A DNA stretch of 64,000 nt from JANELJ01 sp024511395 (GTDB taxonomy: Bacteria > Pseudomonadota > Gammaproteobacteria > GRL18): the NCBI GenBank assembly GCA_963681975.1, contig OY820613.1, forward strand, positions 2,170,001-2,234,000. Reading direction: 5' to 3'. Shown here in pieces: positions 19,212-28,676 of this stretch. Numbering within the stretch: the stretch's first letter is position 1; every line of letters starts with the position of its first letter. The notes under the pieces were generated by a model that saw nothing but the letters and a program-made list of their open reading frames with translations, had not been told where the DNA came from and did no database searches. A program made the translations under genes and the position numbers.

Positions 19212-19482
19212 ATGACTAATACCGATAACCGAAAATTTGTAAGAATCAAATTAACTTCCAGTGTGCAGTTGACTCACCCGTATATTGGCTCAGTAAGAAG
19301 TTAAAACCTGGGATATTTTCGACGGTGGTATTTACCTGCTGTCGTCTATTACCAATCTGCCCCCTGTGGGCAGTGAGGTCACTGTGCAATTACTGGATAT
19401 ACCCTTTGAAGCGCCTGTACTGACCATGCGCATTGTTCGAGTGGAGAATAATGGTATTGGCCTAGCCTTTATAGATATATAA
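19212..19482 (+). pseudogene. PilZ-domain protein, frameshifted
   Basis: MTNTDNRKFVRIKLTSSVQL gives the RxxxR-like start of a PilZ domain, and the second half reads WDIFDGGIYLL (DxSxxG-like), VTVQLLDIPF and GIGLAFIDI. The first frame stops near 19302 (VRS*) and the second half is in another frame, so a one-base indel lies around 19290-19310. PilZ proteins bind c-di-GMP. It lies 11 bp after tsaB, probably in the same transcript. Confidence 0.75.
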
Positions 19483-19542
19483 AAATAATATATACAATAC
19501 AATAGCACATAATTTTAAGTCATTTAATTTGAAGGCGGTAAC

Positions 19543-19586
19543 ATGACTGACAATATTGTTCTGGTCAACAAAATCCGTACACAAAA
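19543..19586 (+). pseudogene. First codons of an unknown gene cut by IS remnants
   Basis: A GAAGGCGG ribosome-binding-site-like sequence precedes ATGACTGACAATATTG, giving MTDNIVLVNKIR before the reading is lost in IS3-type sequence. Too short to assign. Confidence 0.35.
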
Positions 19587-19670
19587 TTAAGCAATTTTTT
19601 CAAACTCCATTGAAGTTTTATAACCCAGTGTAGAATGCAATCTTGCTGAATTGTAATACACCATTAAACA
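19587..19670 (-). pseudogene. C-terminal scrap of a different IS3-group OrfB
   Basis: Minus-strand reading gives MVYYNSARLHSTLGYKTSME and then FEKIA*, the typical end of an IS3/IS150-type integrase. This is not the IS3 element found elsewhere in the window, which ends [10 protein letters not shown]. The scrap is cut by the IS5-type chimera. Confidence 0.75.
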
Positions 19671-20809
19671 GTCCGACCTGAACAAATCATAGCACATTGA
19701 TTTATAAGGAAATATTGCTTGATTATGGGTGTTAAATTTGCAGGTTTTTGGTAAAATAAGCCTTATTACCTTGCAAATTTCCAGACCAGAATGAAGCCAA
19801 AGAAACAGCCAAAAATACCTCAGGAAGACCTGTTCAGGATGCGCCTTGAAAACATGCTGGACATAAACCATGAGTTGATTAAGTTATCAAAACACATAGA
19901 TTGGGAAAGTCCTGATAAAGAATGGGGTGCTCTGTTTGTATCCACTAAAGGTGCTCCTGCCATACGCACTCGATTGATTGCAGGATTGCATTACCTGAAA
20001 CACCTGCATGATTTATCGGATGAACAGGTAGTAAAAGGCTGGACAGAAAATCCGTACTGGCAGTATTTCTGTGGTGAAGAATACTTTCAGCATAAAATGC
20101 CTATACACCCTGTGACCATGACCAAATGGCGTAACCGGCCGGGTAAATCAGGCAGTGAAAAATTACTGATTGAAACCATTAAAGCCGGACTAAAGAGTAA
20201 AACCATAAAGCCCGGCAGTTTAAAGAAAGTCACGGTAGATACTACCGTGACTTTCTTTAAACTGCCGGGCTTTATGGTTTTACTCTTTAGTCCGGCCTTA
20301 ATGGTTTCAATCAGTAATTTTTCACTGCCTGACTTACCCAGCCGGTTACGCCATTTGGTCATGGTCGTAGGGTGTATAGGCATCTTATGCTGAAAGTATT
20401 CTTCTCCACAAAAACATTGCCAGTACGGATTTTCTGTCCAGCTTTTTACGACCTGTTCATCCGATAAATCATGCAGATGTTTCAGGTAATGCAATCCTGC
20501 AATCAGGCGAGTGCGTATAGCAGGAGCGCCTTTAGTGGATATAAACAGGGCTCCCCATTCTTTATCAAGACTTTCCCAGTTTATGTGTTTTGATAACTTA
20601 ATCAACTCATGATTTAAGTCCAGCATGTTTTCAAGACGCATCCTGAACAGGTCTTCCTGAGGTATTTTTGGCTGTTTCTTTGGCTTCATTTTGGTATGGA
20701 AATTTGCAAGGTAATAAGGCTTATTTTACCAAAAACTTGCAAATTTAACACCCATAATCAAGCAATATTTCTTTATAAATCAATGCTATATGTTTTATTC
20801 AGGGTGGAC
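19671..20809. repeat. 1.1-kb imperfect palindrome made from two IS halves
   Basis: The arms (about 565 bp each) are the first third of the IS5-type element in opposite directions, meeting at CACGGTAGATACTACCGTG near 20232-20250 with almost no spacer. The arms belong to different clades, so they are not identical. The two transposase fragments (19791-20240 plus, 20689-20240 minus) each read through into the antisense of the other. Confidence 0.88.
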
Positions 20810-21568
20810 TATGTACTAATGGCCAGTCGTTATGCACATGCAAAACAATTTAAACGCATGAAGAAAATGAACAATAAACTGAAATCCCGTTTAGGTCGTG
20901 TTAAACGGGATATTGAACGACAACTGCCCAATTATTCTGTCGATATTCAGTCATTGTTTGAAGTAGCTCTAAAACAGGCTCAGAAACTGATTGAGCAGGA
21001 GCAGCACAGTAAGAACAAGCTTTACAGTTTACATGCTCCTGAAGTCGAGTGTATCAGTAAAGGCAAAGCTCATAAGCCTTATGAATTTGGTGTTAAAGCC
21101 AGTATCGCGGTAACTAACAAGGAAGGCTTTGTTATTGGTGCTCAAAGTTGTCCGGGCAATCCTTATGATGGACATACCTTGCTGCCACAACTGGAACAGA
21201 TAAAACAGTTTACAGCCGTACAGCCGGAACAATGCTTTGTTGACCGGGGTTATCGTGGACATGAAGTAAAAGACACTAAAGTTTTTATCTCAGGTCAGAA
21301 GCGAGGCGTTACCCGAAGTATTAAAAAGGCATTAAAACGGCGCAGTGCGATTGAGCCTGAAATCGGTCATATGAAAAACGATGGCTGTTTAGATCGCTGC
21401 TACCTCAAAGGTGCAGTCGGTGATGCCATTAATGTGGTTATGGTAGCCGCTGGACATAACTTAAGAAAGATCCTCAATAAGCTCCGGCTTTTGTGGCTCA
21501 AAATTATTTCCGGTTTGATGGGGTTTTTTATCAAACCGGGGCAATCAGCTGCTTTAAACCTGGCTTGA
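20810..21568 (+). pseudogene. IS5-family transposase, C-terminal two thirds
   Basis: From YVLMASRYAHAKQFKRM to the normal end LNLA. It has the second Asp (CFVDRGYRGHE) and the Glu (SAIEPEIGH), but the N-terminal DNA-binding part and first Asp are separated from it by the inverted copy. Confidence 0.85.
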
Positions 21569-21602
21569 TGTCAGGCTTAAAACGGTATTATTCAAGTTGA
21601 AC

Positions 21603-21858
21603 TATGTAGTAGCATAGAACAATTTTGCCAAATGGAGATGTCAACGTTGACGCTTTCCAAAACAACCGTTTAGTGGTGGTATTCATTATTGGAATCCATT
21701 GTTAACCATAAACGAAAACAATTAACGGATGTGCTTGAAAGAACATATTTTTTCCTGAAAGAAAAGGCTGGCAGAGCTCATCCTAAACGAAATAAGTCTA
21801 CTGGACTTTATCAGTTTGGTGTAGAACCTAATTATGGAGTTACATCCTGATGGGTAAT
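21603..21858. other. Unassigned degenerate segment
   Basis: A plus-strand frame ending at a TGA (21848-21850) reads LESIVNHKRKQLTDVLERTY and ends FGVEPNYGVTS. I do not recognise it. It may be the end of an eroded transposase. It also marks the point where flgB is cut. Confidence 0.3.
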
Positions 21859-22074
21859 CTATTGAAACGAAATGATAAAATCCTTAAAGACACACCTATT
21901 AATATCCACAGAAAAACCCGCCTGTCCGTTTTGCATATGTTTACTATTGGTTGCTGCCATTTTTAAACGGGATTTGCTGATCTCTGAGCGATTACCCGTG
22001 GCATCTGCCATAGCCGCTTTAAAGTCAAAGTCTTTAGCCTTATACCCGGGAGTATCAGCATTGGCCAGGTTTGC
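21859..22074 (-). pseudogene. flgB: Middle part of flgB, cut by IS21 and at its 3' end
   Basis: Minus-strand reading gives NLANADTPGYKAKDFDFKAA, the diagnostic FlgB box, followed by MADATGNRSEISKSRLKMAA and a short non-homologous tail to a TAG at 21859-21861. FlgB is a proximal rod protein of the flagellar basal body. The usual last 50-60 residues are missing. The start of the gene is at 24655-24746, beyond the IS21 element. Confidence 0.85.
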
Positions 22075-22225
22075 ATATTCTGGCCGATCATGTCGTGAAC
22101 GCCGATTCTGATCTCATCGTGAACACTTTTACTGTTTTTCCAGAATCAGTGTTCACGATGGATCAGAATCCTTTCCCACACATTGATATTCAATAACTGC
22201 TAACCTCCCTGATTTTTATTGGGGA

Positions 22226-23782
22226 ATGGTTATGCCAACAAAGAGACTATCAATGCGACAATTACGAACAATATTAAGACTCAGACTGCAAGCCAAACTC
22301 AGCCTGCGCCAGATAAAAACCAGCCTGCGATTAAGCCTGGGTGCCGTACAAAAAATCTGCAGTAAAGCAGAGGCTCTTGATCTGGACTGGCCCGCCATTG
22401 AACAACTGGACGATCAACAACTGGCCAGTCGGTTTTACCCCCAGGCCGATACCCGGGTTTCCAGCGCATTCCAGCTCCCTGACTGGTCAGAGGTCTATCG
22501 GGAACTCAAACGCAAAGGAATGACCAGGCTCCTGCTTTGGGAAGAATACACACAACAATACCCAAACCGCTGTTACAGCTATCCACAGTACTGCATGCTG
22601 TACCAGCAATGGCAAAAGAAACAGAAACGCTCCATGCGTCAGCATCATAAGGCGGGAGAAAAACTCTTTGTTGATTATGCCGGTCAAACCGTTCCTGTTG
22701 TTCAGCAGGACACTGGTGAAATTCAGTTTGCCCGGATTTTTGTTGCCGTATTAGGTGCTTCCAATTACACCTATGCAGAAGCTACCTGGAGCCAGCGCCT
22801 GCCGGACTGGATCGGCAGTCATGTAAGAACCTTTGAATTTATAAAAGGGGTTCCCGTACTGTTAATTCCTGATAATCTTAAAAGCAGTACCACCCGGGCC
22901 TGTCGGTACGATCCGGATATTAATATGTCTTACCAGCAGATGGCGGCTCATTATGGTACAGCCATCGTTCCTGCCAGACCCCGAAAGCCTCAGGATAAAG
23001 CCAAAGCTGAAGTGGGTGTGCAGATTATAGAACGCTGGATCCTGGCTCGTTTACGTCATCAAACCTTCTTCTCACTGACAGAGCTCAATCAGCAGATCCA
23101 TGGCCTGCTTGAAGAGGTCAACAACAAACCCTTTAAGCAGCTTAAAGGCACCCGGCAACAGTGGTTTGACTTGCTGGATAAACCGGCACTGCTGCCACTG
23201 CCCAAACAGGCGTTTGAGTTTACTGAAATCAAAACCGTCAAAGTCAATGTGGATTACCATATTCAGTTTGACGGACACCTGTATTCAGTACCTCATCATC
23301 TGGTGGGTGAAAAACCGGAAGTGCATGCCAAAGCATTCTTAATAGAGATGTACTTTCATAACCGGTGCATCTGTCAGCATGCCAGACAATACCATTCTGG
23401 TACCACCACCGTACCGGCCCATATGCCAGAGCGCCATAAGAAACACCATCAATGGACACCAGGGCGATTAATGAACTGGGCTAAGGATATTGGTGATGAA
23501 GTGCTTATCCGGGTTAAAAGCCAGTTGAAACAAAAGCAGCATGAAGAGCAGGCTTACCGGGTTTGCCCGGGCTTACTCAATCTGTCCCGACAATATCCTA
23601 ATGAGCGTTTAAATAAGGCCTGCCAGATTGCCAATCATAAAAATCTCAACCGGCTGAAGCACATTAAGTCTATATTGCTCAGCAATCAGGATAAGTTACA
23701 GCCTGACTTCTTTGAACAGAAAGAACCTTCTTCATTACCACAGTCTCATGAGAACATTCGTGGCCCCAAAAGCTATCACTAA
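22226..23782 (+). CDS. istA: IS21-family transposase IstA
   Basis: 518 residues. An N-terminal helix-turn-helix (LSLRQIKTSLRLSLGAVQKI) precedes the integrase core with FVDYAGQT (D), LIPDNLKSS (D) and KAKAEVGVQIIERW (E). The C-terminal part (HLYSVPHHLVGE) is typical. The frame is intact. The ATG at 22226 or the one at 22232 could be the start. Confidence 0.93.
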   Translation: MVMPTKRLSMRQLRTILRLRLQAKLSLRQIKTSLRLSLGAVQKICSKAEALDLDWPAIEQLDDQQLASRFYPQADTRVSSAFQLPDWSEVYRELKRKGMTRLLLWEEYTQQYPNRCYSYPQYCMLYQQWQKKQKRSMRQHHKAGEKLFVDYAGQTVPVVQQDTGEIQFARIFVAVLGASNYTYAEATWSQRLPDWIGSHVRTFEFIKGVPVLLIPDNLKSSTTRACRYDPDINMSYQQMAAHYGTAIVPARPRKPQDKAKAEVGVQIIERWILARLRHQTFFSLTELNQQIHGLLEEVNNKPFKQLKGTRQQWFDLLDKPALLPLPKQAFEFTEIKTVKVNVDYHIQFDGHLYSVPHHLVGEKPEVHAKAFLIEMYFHNRCICQHARQYHSGTTTVPAHMPERHKKHHQWTPGRLMNWAKDIGDEVLIRVKSQLKQKQHEEQAYRVCPGLLNLSRQYPNERLNKACQIANHKNLNRLKHIKSILLSNQDKLQPDFFEQKEPSSLPQSHENIRGPKSYH

Positions 23783-23797
23783 CCAGGGAGTATCAGC

Positions 23798-24553
23798 ATG
23801 TTAGAACAAACCATTACCCAACTTCGACAATTAAAACTCACCGGCATGGCCGATGCCCTGCTTAGCCAGATTGAGCAGCCGGGCACCTATGAAGGTCTGT
23901 CCTTTGAGCAGCGAATACAATTACTGGCCGACAGCGAAGCCCGGGAAAGAGAGCAGAGAAAGCAAAAGCGGCTGATTAAAGCCGCCCGCTTTAAACTGGC
24001 TGCACATGCCCAGGATATTGATTATCTGCATCCCGGAGGTTTACAGCAATCTGTCATGGCTTCACTTCTGCAATGTGACTGGTTAAACAAAGCTCAGAAC
24101 ATTCTGATCACTGGCCCCTGTGGCAGTGGTAAAACCTTTATTGCCTGTGCACCGGGGCATACGGCGTGTATGAAAGGTCATAGTGTTAAATATTACCGGT
24201 TGTCCCGGTTATTAATGATGCTTACCCGGAGCAAAGCAGACGGTACTTACCTCAAAACACTTCAGTCTCTGGCCAAAACAGAGCTGCTGATCATTGATGA
24301 CTGGGGACTGGAACTGTTAAAAGCGGTACAGCGCAATGACTTAATGGAATTGATGGATGATCGCCATGGACATGCATCAACCATTATGCTCAGTCAGTTA
24401 CCCACTGATCAGTGGCATCAGTCTATCGGTGACAATACGATTGCCGATGCCATTTTAGATCGGCTTATGCACAATGCCCACCGACTTAAATTAAAAGGTG
24501 AATCGATGCGAAAAACACGCTCATCATTGACGGATGGTGAACACTTAGGGTAA
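23798..24553 (+). CDS. istB: IS21-family helper ATPase IstB
   Basis: 251 residues, AAA+ ATPase that helps IstA choose its target. Walker A is ITGPCGSGKTF and Walker B LLIIDDWGL. The residue run ACAPGHTAC has Pro where the family usually has Leu (ACALGH), which might weaken the domain. Start ATG 23798 follows GGGAG by 8 nt and lies 15 bp after istA. Confidence 0.93.
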   Translation: MLEQTITQLRQLKLTGMADALLSQIEQPGTYEGLSFEQRIQLLADSEAREREQRKQKRLIKAARFKLAAHAQDIDYLHPGGLQQSVMASLLQCDWLNKAQNILITGPCGSGKTFIACAPGHTACMKGHSVKYYRLSRLLMMLTRSKADGTYLKTLQSLAKTELLIIDDWGLELLKAVQRNDLMELMDDRHGHASTIMLSQLPTDQWHQSIGDNTIADAILDRLMHNAHRLKLKGESMRKTRSSLTDGEHLG

Positions 24554-24654
24554 AAAGACTGTACGCCAATGTGTGGGCAGGGTTGGGTGTTCACGATAGA
24601 ACAGAATGGGTGTTCATGATGGATCAGAATTGGTGTTCACCATCAGCAGAATAC

Positions 24655-24746
24655 GCAAGGTTAGAAGCCAGTATCTCTGAACGTTTTGAACGTAGTAACA
24701 GGGCATCATCATGCGGCCCCAGATATTTATCAAAACTTATTCCCAT
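24655..24746 (-). pseudogene. flgB: N-terminal part of flgB
   Basis: Minus-strand MGISFDKYLGPHDDALLLRS followed by KRSEILASNLA is a clear FlgB start. It runs into the IS21 end and continues at 22074. AAAGGA lies about 8 nt before the ATG. Confidence 0.88.
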
Positions 24747-25024
24747 TATGACTATCCTTTAAAACCAGCCGGATTTTTAATTTAAGGCTGTCTTTCTTAA
24801 TCTGTTTTAGCTAGTTGTTTTTCTTTAAAGCAAGTCGCATACCAGTTTTATAGTTTTGTTATTTTTCAATCGCTTAGGATTTTTATTTATATAAACAGCA
24901 TTTAAACAGAGCATAAAATGGCAAGACTTTACCATCCAGCAGCAATGGTGTTTAAGCTGGCCGATTGACAAATAAAACCATTGGCTTATGCTGTCTGTTT
25001 TGTTAGCAACAGGCAGGAAAAATC
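24747..25024. other. Divergent intergenic region flgB / aldolase-SDR
   Basis: 278 bp, A/T-rich, with the sigma-54 site for flgB on the minus strand. It is the native upstream region of the aldolase/SDR gene. GCAGGAAAAATC before the ATG at 25025 offers AGGAA as ribosome binding site. Confidence 0.6.
24829..24844 (-). promoter_or_regulatory. Sigma-54 (RpoN) promoter of flgB
   Basis: Minus-strand TGGTATGCGACTTGCT fits the -24/-12 consensus TGGCACG-N4-TTGCW, with GG and GC exactly 10 nt apart. It lies about 85 nt before the flgB ATG. In many gammaproteobacteria the flgB operon is RpoN/FleQ dependent. Agreement of motif and target gene supports the call. Confidence 0.7.
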
Positions 25025-27043
25025 ATGCACAATCTCTGGGATGAACAGGAAGCTCAACAATATACGGATGAACTGGCATTGCGTGTTTACAGTTCTCGAT
25101 TACTGGGCCGAGATAAGTCACTGGTTCTGCATGGCGGCGGCAATACTTCTGTTAAAATAGAAGAAACCAGTATTGTCGGCGAGCAGGAGACCATTCTTTA
25201 TGTTAAGGGCAGTGGCTGGGATCTGGAAACCATTGAGGCACAGGGCTATGCACCGGTGCGCATGACACACCTGTTAAAACTGGCTCAACTGCCGCAACTG
25301 ACCGATGCCCAGATGGTTAATGAGCTTAAAACCCATATGACCAGTGCCTCAGCCCCGGCTCCCTCTGTAGAAACCATACTGCATGCCCTGCTACCTTATA
25401 AATATGTGGATCATACCCATTCTGATGCCATTGTCAGCATTACCAATACTGCAAATGGTGAGGACAGAATTAAAGCCATCTACGGCAACAAGGTTGTGAT
25501 TATTCCTTATGTGATGCCCGGTTTTGATCTGTCCAGACTGTGTTCCGAGCAGTTTCCACAACAGGCAACGGATGAGACCATCGGCATGGTATTAATGAAT
25601 CACGGTATTTTTTCTTTTGGTGACACAGCCAAAGAATCCTATGACCGTATGATTGAACTGGTATCCATGGCTGAAGATTACCTCGCTCAGAAACATGCTC
25701 TGGATATCAACTCTCACTATACAGACACTTCATCTATCAGCTCGGATATAGATCCTCTGAAACTTTGCCGTTTCAGGCAATTATTATCCAAAGAACTACA
25801 AAAACCTCTGATTATCCACCAAACCCGGGATAATCAGACACTGGGCTTTGCCAATCATCCTGATAGTAAACATATCAGCCAGCAGGGTCCGGCTACACCC
25901 GATCATGTCATTCGTACCAAACAATTACCCCTGCTCTTATCTGAACAGGCTGATAATTTTAACGAAGACCTGCAGCAGTATATTAAACACTATAAGGCTT
26001 ATTTTGAATCCTACGCCCATAATCCCCATGACGGTCAGCAGAAAACCATGCTGGATCCCCTGCCCCGTATAGCCCTGCATAAACAGGCCGGTCTGCTGAC
26101 CATTGGCAAAACCATTAAAGAGGCTCAGATAGTCAAGGATATTTATCAGCATACTATGGATATCATTCTGCGATCCACCCGGCTGGGTGGTTATTGCGCC
26201 CTGCCGGATCAGGATATTTTTGATGTGGAATACTGGGAACTGGAACAGGCCAAGCTGAAAAAATCCGGCTCAGCCTACGGCACCCGTTTTGACGGAGAAG
26301 TGGTCCTAGTCACCGGTGCGGTCAACGGCATCGGCAAAGCCTGTGTCGATTCCCTGCTGGCTCGGGGTGCCTGTGTGATTGCCCTGGATATTCTGCCGGA
26401 AATTAAAGACCTGTACCAGCGTCCCGGTTACCTGGGCATCTGCTGTGATGTCACCGATGAACAGGCTCTGGCCTACGCACTGGAAACAACCATCCGCCAG
26501 TTCGGTGGTCTGGATATGCTGATCCTCAATGCCGGTATTTTTCCCGGCGGCTGCCGGATCGAAGACCTGGCTATGGATGAATGGCGCAAAGTGATGAATG
26601 TTAACCTGGATGCCAACCTGTCCCTTATGAGCAAGGCTCACCCGCTTTTAAAACTGGCTCCCAATGGCGGTCGGGTCATTGTTATGGGTTCTAAAAATGC
26701 CCCCGCACCCGGTCCCGGGGCGGCGGCTTATTCCGCCGCCAAAGCTGCTTTAACCCAGTTAGTCCGGGTGGCCGCTCTGGAATGGGGAAAGGACAATATC
26801 CGTATTAACATCCTGCATCCCAATGCCGTATTTGATACTGCCATCTGGACAGACGAAGTACTGGCTTCAAGGGCAGCACATTATGGTTTAACCATACAGG
26901 AATACAAAACCAATAACCTGCTTAAAACTGAAATCACCTCCCATGATGTGGCCGAACTGGCTGCAGAAATGTGCGGGCCATTATTTGCCAAAACCACAGC
27001 AGCTCAGCTTCCCGTTGACGGAGGCAATGATCGGGTGGTCTGA
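25025..27043 (+). CDS. Bifunctional class II aldolase / short-chain dehydrogenase
   Basis: 672 residues with two domains. The N-terminal half (about 1-330) is a class II aldolase/adducin domain with VLHGGGNTSVK, YVKGSGWDL and the metal-binding VDHTHSDA. The C-terminal 250 residues are an SDR with VLVTGAVNGIGKA (NAD(P) binding), LILNAGIFPGG and the catalytic YSAAKAA. Related proteins (RhaD/YuxG type) are annotated as rhamnulose-1-phosphate aldolase/lactaldehyde dehydrogenase or of unknown substrate. I cannot name the substrate. The gene is intact, with native upstream DNA and about 55 bp before the next gene on the same strand. Confidence 0.92.
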   Translation: MHNLWDEQEAQQYTDELALRVYSSRLLGRDKSLVLHGGGNTSVKIEETSIVGEQETILYVKGSGWDLETIEAQGYAPVRMTHLLKLAQLPQLTDAQMVNELKTHMTSASAPAPSVETILHALLPYKYVDHTHSDAIVSITNTANGEDRIKAIYGNKVVIIPYVMPGFDLSRLCSEQFPQQATDETIGMVLMNHGIFSFGDTAKESYDRMIELVSMAEDYLAQKHALDINSHYTDTSSISSDIDPLKLCRFRQLLSKELQKPLIIHQTRDNQTLGFANHPDSKHISQQGPATPDHVIRTKQLPLLLSEQADNFNEDLQQYIKHYKAYFESYAHNPHDGQQKTMLDPLPRIALHKQAGLLTIGKTIKEAQIVKDIYQHTMDIILRSTRLGGYCALPDQDIFDVEYWELEQAKLKKSGSAYGTRFDGEVVLVTGAVNGIGKACVDSLLARGACVIALDILPEIKDLYQRPGYLGICCDVTDEQALAYALETTIRQFGGLDMLILNAGIFPGGCRIEDLAMDEWRKVMNVNLDANLSLMSKAHPLLKLAPNGGRVIVMGSKNAPAPGPGAAAYSAAKAALTQLVRVAALEWGKDNIRINILHPNAVFDTAIWTDEVLASRAAHYGLTIQEYKTNNLLKTEITSHDVAELAAEMCGPLFAKTTAAQLPVDGGNDRVV

Positions 27044-27098
27044 ATTTGTTATGATAGAACTATTCCTTAACCTAAATTAATAAAAGGTATCTTCTTTA

Positions 27099-27923
27099 AT
27101 GAAAATTATGATAAAAAAATGGTTTATAAACACAACTGTAATTGCATTACCCGCAATTTTGCTTTCACAGGCTGTTCTGGCTGATGCCACTGTAACCTAT
27201 GAACAACTTAACGGTGCTCAGAAAACCACCAACACAATGAAAATCAAGAACAGTAAAATCCGTTTTACACCGCCAACCCAGACTAATAATTACAGTATCT
27301 ATGACAGCCAGAGCGGTTCTTTAACTCATGTGGATACCAGCCAGAAACGTTATCTGTCCATGGACGAAAAGGCCATTGCAGAACAGGCCCAAAAAGCCAG
27401 AGAACAGAAGGAACAGATGCGCAAGGCCATGGAAGCCAAAATGGAAGACATGCCGCCTGAGCAGAGAGAACAGGTGGAAAAAATGATGAATAATCACTTG
27501 GCCAGAGTAGATAAAACCCAGCCTGCACCAAAACTGGATCAGAAAAAAACCGGCCGCACTGAAACCATTGCCGGCATTGAATGCACCGTGTATGAATCCT
27601 TTTTTAATGGGGTTAAAGTCAGTGAAATCTGCATTGCAGAACCGGATAAAATGGGACTGGATGCTGCCGATGCCCAGACTCTGACTAATATGCAAAGTTT
27701 TATGAAACAGATGCAGAAAATGGCCCAACAGATGATGAACACCAATACTCCGGTTTCAGAAATTAACGGCATTCCTTTGCACACCAAACTCTATGCACCG
27801 GACGGCAGCATTAAGCTGGAAACCCGTTTATCCAGTATTAACACGGATAAGCTCAGTGATGACACTGTCAGCATTCCAGCTGGTTACAGCCAGATACAAA
27901 TGAATCAGATGCCTGGCATGTAA
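27099..27923 (+). CDS. Secreted DUF4412-like protein
   Basis: 274 residues. The N-terminus KKWFINTTVIALPAILLSQA followed by VLADA looks like a Sec signal peptide cleaved at LADA. The mature part starts with ATVTYEQLNG, has a Lys/Glu/Met-rich helical middle (EQKEQMRKAMEAKMEDMPP, repeated MM and QQ) and ends with a beta-rich segment around IAGIECTVYESFFNGVKVSE. This pattern (tight beta domain with a GTETIAGxxC-like box and a PEQREQ helix) recalls DUF4412 proteins. The function is unknown, probably periplasmic. Its last 19 bp overlap the degraded end of leuA. Confidence 0.65.
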   Translation: MKIMIKKWFINTTVIALPAILLSQAVLADATVTYEQLNGAQKTTNTMKIKNSKIRFTPPTQTNNYSIYDSQSGSLTHVDTSQKRYLSMDEKAIAEQAQKAREQKEQMRKAMEAKMEDMPPEQREQVEKMMNNHLARVDKTQPAPKLDQKKTGRTETIAGIECTVYESFFNGVKVSEICIAEPDKMGLDAADAQTLTNMQSFMKQMQKMAQQMMNTNTPVSEINGIPLHTKLYAPDGSIKLETRLSSINTDKLSDDTVSIPAGYSQIQMNQMPGM

Positions 27924-28676
27924 GTTTCAGACTGAACTGGACGACTATACGCCGTATTTTTAGAGCCCTCAGCTCTTCGGTTAGAACCCTTAGCCGTCCA
28001 GTCAGTATGACTATTACGCCTGTTGCTCACTGCCATCCATTGTTTAAACAATTCAATCACGGCTTCACGGCTCATTTCTGTACCGCTTTGTTCAGCAACC
28101 TTCTGCACCCTTGATGCAAAGGCCATCTGCTCTTCCCTGCTCAGTTTAATACCCAACTCCTGCTCGATGATATAAGCCACACCGCCTTTTCCCGACTGGC
28201 TGTTAATACGGATCACATCTTTATAACTACGCCCTAAATCCGCCGGATCAATGGGCAGATAAGCCACCTCCCAGACCTGACCGGGCTGCTGATTTTTCAG
28301 GCATTTATTAATCGCATCCTGATGGCTGCCGGAAAATACCGTATAGACCAGCTCTCCGATATAAGGGTGTCTGGGATGCACAGGGATCTGGAGCAAACGA
28401 CTGATCCGCTCACTGATGGATTGAATGTCCGCTAAATCCAGTTGCGGGTCAATACCCTGACTGTACAGATTCATGGCTAGGGTAATTAAATCGGCATTAC
28501 CGGTACGCTCTCCATTACCCAGCAAGGTACCCTCAATCCGTTGTGCTCTGGCCAGCATGGCCATTTCCGCAGCAGCAACCGCACAGCCCCGGTCATTATG
28601 AGTGTGCACATTGATGATCACATGGTCCTTATAATCGATATGCTTAATAAACCATTCCACCTGATCCGCATAAATA
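27905..28676 (-). pseudogene. leuA: C-terminal half of leuA (2-isopropylmalate synthase), after the IS
   Basis: Minus-strand reading resumes YADQVEWFIKHI...VHTHNDRGCAVAA (metal-binding HxH and N of the LeuA catalytic site), GTLLGNGERTGNADL, SGSHQDAINKCL and SGKGGVAYIIEQELG. After LFKQWMAVS the C-terminal leucine-sensing domain is missing, and the frame runs through a palindromic repeat to a stop at 27905. It belongs to the long (about 560 aa) LeuA type. Confidence 0.88.
27931..28006. repeat. Palindromic repeat at the broken leuA end
   Basis: ACTGAACTGGACGACTA (27931-27947) pairs with TAGCCGTCCAGTCAGT (27991-28006), with one bulge and one G-T type mismatch. An inner AGAGC/GCTCT stem lies near 27962-27976. 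It lies between the convergent DUF4412-like gene and leuA remains and could act as a terminator or be a REP-like unit. Confidence 0.5.

Larger units (their letters stand above)
19671..21602 (+). mobile_element. Chimera of two IS5-type copies (copy 3)
   Basis: Left end GTCCGACCTGAAC at 19671. The forward 5' part of one copy (clade II, to about 20245) joins the reverse complement of the 5' part of a second copy (clade I, 20240-20809). After the second copy's own left end, the forward 3' part of a transposase continues (20810-21568) to a normal right end at 21602. The inner junction GGTGGAC/TATGTA falls at a TATGTA that is part of the transposase gene in all copies, so one IS inserted into another and a deletion followed. 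Confidence 0.88.
22075..24654 (+). mobile_element. IS21-family element inserted in flgB
   Basis: istA and istB are flanked by multiple copies of a TGTTCACGATGGATCAGAAT-like terminal repeat: left near 22105-22165 in both directions, right at 24588-24640 in three steps. This is typical of IS21 ends. The flanking flgB DNA reads AACCTGGC on one side and AACCTTGC on the other (minus strand), a probable 8-bp target duplication with one difference. Confidence 0.87.
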
